From Bacteroidales bacterium UBA2861 (GTDB lineage: Bacteria; Bacteroidota; Bacteroidia; Bacteroidales; UBA932): DNA of 64,000 nucleotides. A program made the position numbers and the translations under genes. The notes under the pieces are model-generated. The model did not search any database. It was not told the DNA's origin and saw only the letters and a list, made by a program, of their open reading frames with translations. Positions 63,236 through 64,000 of this stretch are shown one piece after another. Location of the stretch: NCBI GenBank assembly GCA_002350615.1, contig DEFD01000029.1:44043-108042 (forward strand). The letters are read 5' to 3'. The number at the start of each line of letters is the position of its first letter. Positions within the stretch are counted from its first letter, which is position 1.

Positions 63236-64000
63236 CCCTCAGAGCCGAAGCCTGGAGTGGATTGAACAAGCCAGCGGTCTAATTCCCAATATCGCAGACA
63301 CCGCACTTGTAGAGAAAGCTATCCGTGCCCTTTCTTTGCTGGAATCCCTTGTACTGTCCGGTTGCCCTTTCGTTTTCAAAGGAGGAACCGCCTTGATGCT
63401 GCACCTGGATACCTCCAGGCGACTCTCTATAGACGTGGACATTGTTTGTCCTCCGGGAACGGATATCAGGGAGTTCCTGGGACAATACGGAAGCGAGTAT
63501 GGTTTCACCGAAGCAAAAGAGATAGAGCGTAACTCCCGCACAGGTGTCCATAAATCCCACGCGGAGTACCGCTATGCTGTTACATACCCTTCCGGCAGGC
63601 CAGTTGACAAGATCCTGCTGGATGTACTCTATGAGGATATCCACTACAGTGAAGTGGTTCCGCTCCCTATTGAGAGCCCGCTTATTAAGCAGATGGGAGC
63701 TCCGGCAATAGTCCAGTGTCCCAGCCTTAAAGATATGCTGGGCGACAAACTCACCGCATTTGCTCCCCACACTACCGGTATACCCTTCTACAAGAATGGG
63801 GATGAGTGCTTTATGGAGATCATGAAGCAGCTCTACGATGTAAGTTCCATCCTCGACAGAATTGATGATCTGTCAGAAGTCCGGAAAACCTACAGTGAGA
63901 TTGTACCCATTGAATTGGGCTATCGCAGTATGGATCATCTGTCCGAGTCCGACGTTCTGGCAGACACATACAGCTGTGCCATGAATATCTGCCACCGTGG
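63228..64000 (+). CDS. AbiEii/AbiGii-family nucleotidyltransferase toxin (runs off right edge)
   Basis: The frame from ATG 63228 stays open to the window end (257 codons). The nucleotidyltransferase motif is FKGGTALMLHLD, followed by RRLSIDVDIV, the S-x-D-x-D metal site. A later motif, CPSLKDMLGDKLTAFAP, is the standard AbiEii D-K-L motif. Such toxins modify nucleic acids, for example blocking tRNA, and cause growth arrest or phage abortive infection. The C-terminus lies outside the window. Confidence 0.88.
   Translation, partial: MIDPQSRSLEWIEQASGLIPNIADTALVEKAIRALSLLESLVLSGCPFVFKGGTALMLHLDTSRRLSIDVDIVCPPGTDIREFLGQYGSEYGFTEAKEIERNSRTGVHKSHAEYRYAVTYPSGRPVDKILLDVLYEDIHYSEVVPLPIESPLIKQMGAPAIVQCPSLKDMLGDKLTAFAPHTTGIPFYKNGDECFMEIMKQLYDVSSILDRIDDLSEVRKTYSEIVPIELGYRSMDHLSESDVLADTYSCAMNICHR

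Noticed and set aside
1..64000. tRNA, rRNA, riboswitch and prophage genes
   Set aside because: No cloverleaf, rRNA, recognised riboswitch core or phage structural gene was seen in the gaps; the only mobile trace is the integrase remnant.

Overview
This is a 64 kb chromosomal window from a Bacteroidetes bacterium, most likely order Bacteroidales with moderately high GC. The evidence is two SusC/SusD loci, many lipoproteins with a short N-terminal signal peptide and lipobox, BACON, DUF5689 and fimbrillin-like domains, FecR/ECF sigma regulation, a DUF4293 protein, and the Bacteroidetes -7 promoter box TAnnTTTG in front of many genes. The genus cannot be fixed from sequence alone. No rRNA, tRNA, CRISPR array or intact insertion sequence was recognised.

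Layout, left to right. (1) 1-6974, minus strand: a SusC/SusD locus reading off the left edge. It comprises two paralogous fimbrillin-like lipoproteins, a 48-residue peptide between them, SusC, and a truncated SusD. (2) 6975-12421: a palindrome-rich gap, then recR, a lipoprotein aldose 1-epimerase, a CorA transporter and class II aldolase on minus, diverging from gmk-nadD on plus. (3) 12467-12640: an inverted pair of REP-like hairpins and a terminator. (4) 12664-32358, minus strand: an 11-gene, 19.7 kb transcription unit. It encodes an ECF sigma factor, FecR anti-sigma, STN-type SusC, SusD, two BACON/DUF5689 lipoproteins, a lipoprotein with a xylose-isomerase-like TIM barrel, a secreted DUF5689 protein, an exported metallo-beta-lactamase-fold enzyme, another 48-residue peptide and a GLUG-repeat lipoprotein. 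It has no glycoside hydrolase and is the best candidate here for an undescribed uptake system. (5) 32385-58349: mostly housekeeping genes (dnaK, an RluA-type pseudouridine synthase, two YitT paralogues, leuS, phoH, gyrA, fabF, prfA, tcdA, a CoA-transferase, mazG). They are mixed with an AraC regulator, a LytTR regulator, a stand-alone Clp N-domain protein and a degenerate M28-peptidase/TonB fusion. (6) 58346-62141: a nine-repeat FG-GAP propeller fused to an esterase, with a GRP/DMT sugar transporter. (7) 62194-64000: a scar made of the 3' end of a second transporter gene and a collapsed tyrosine integrase, followed by an AbiEi/AbiEii-like toxin-antitoxin pair running off the right edge.

How the parts work together. 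The large operon looks like a TonB-dependent import system with trans-envelope signalling: STN domain of SusC, then FecR, then ECF sigma. Surface lipoproteins would bind the ligand, and two possible periplasmic or surface metalloenzymes would act on it. A C-terminal module with a W-x-[IL]-E-Y-x-x-D-G-G-like signature recurs in three proteins of this operon and in both lipoproteins of the left locus, so the two loci share a binding theme. Several -7 boxes lie only 4-7 bases before the start codon, which suggests leaderless mRNAs.
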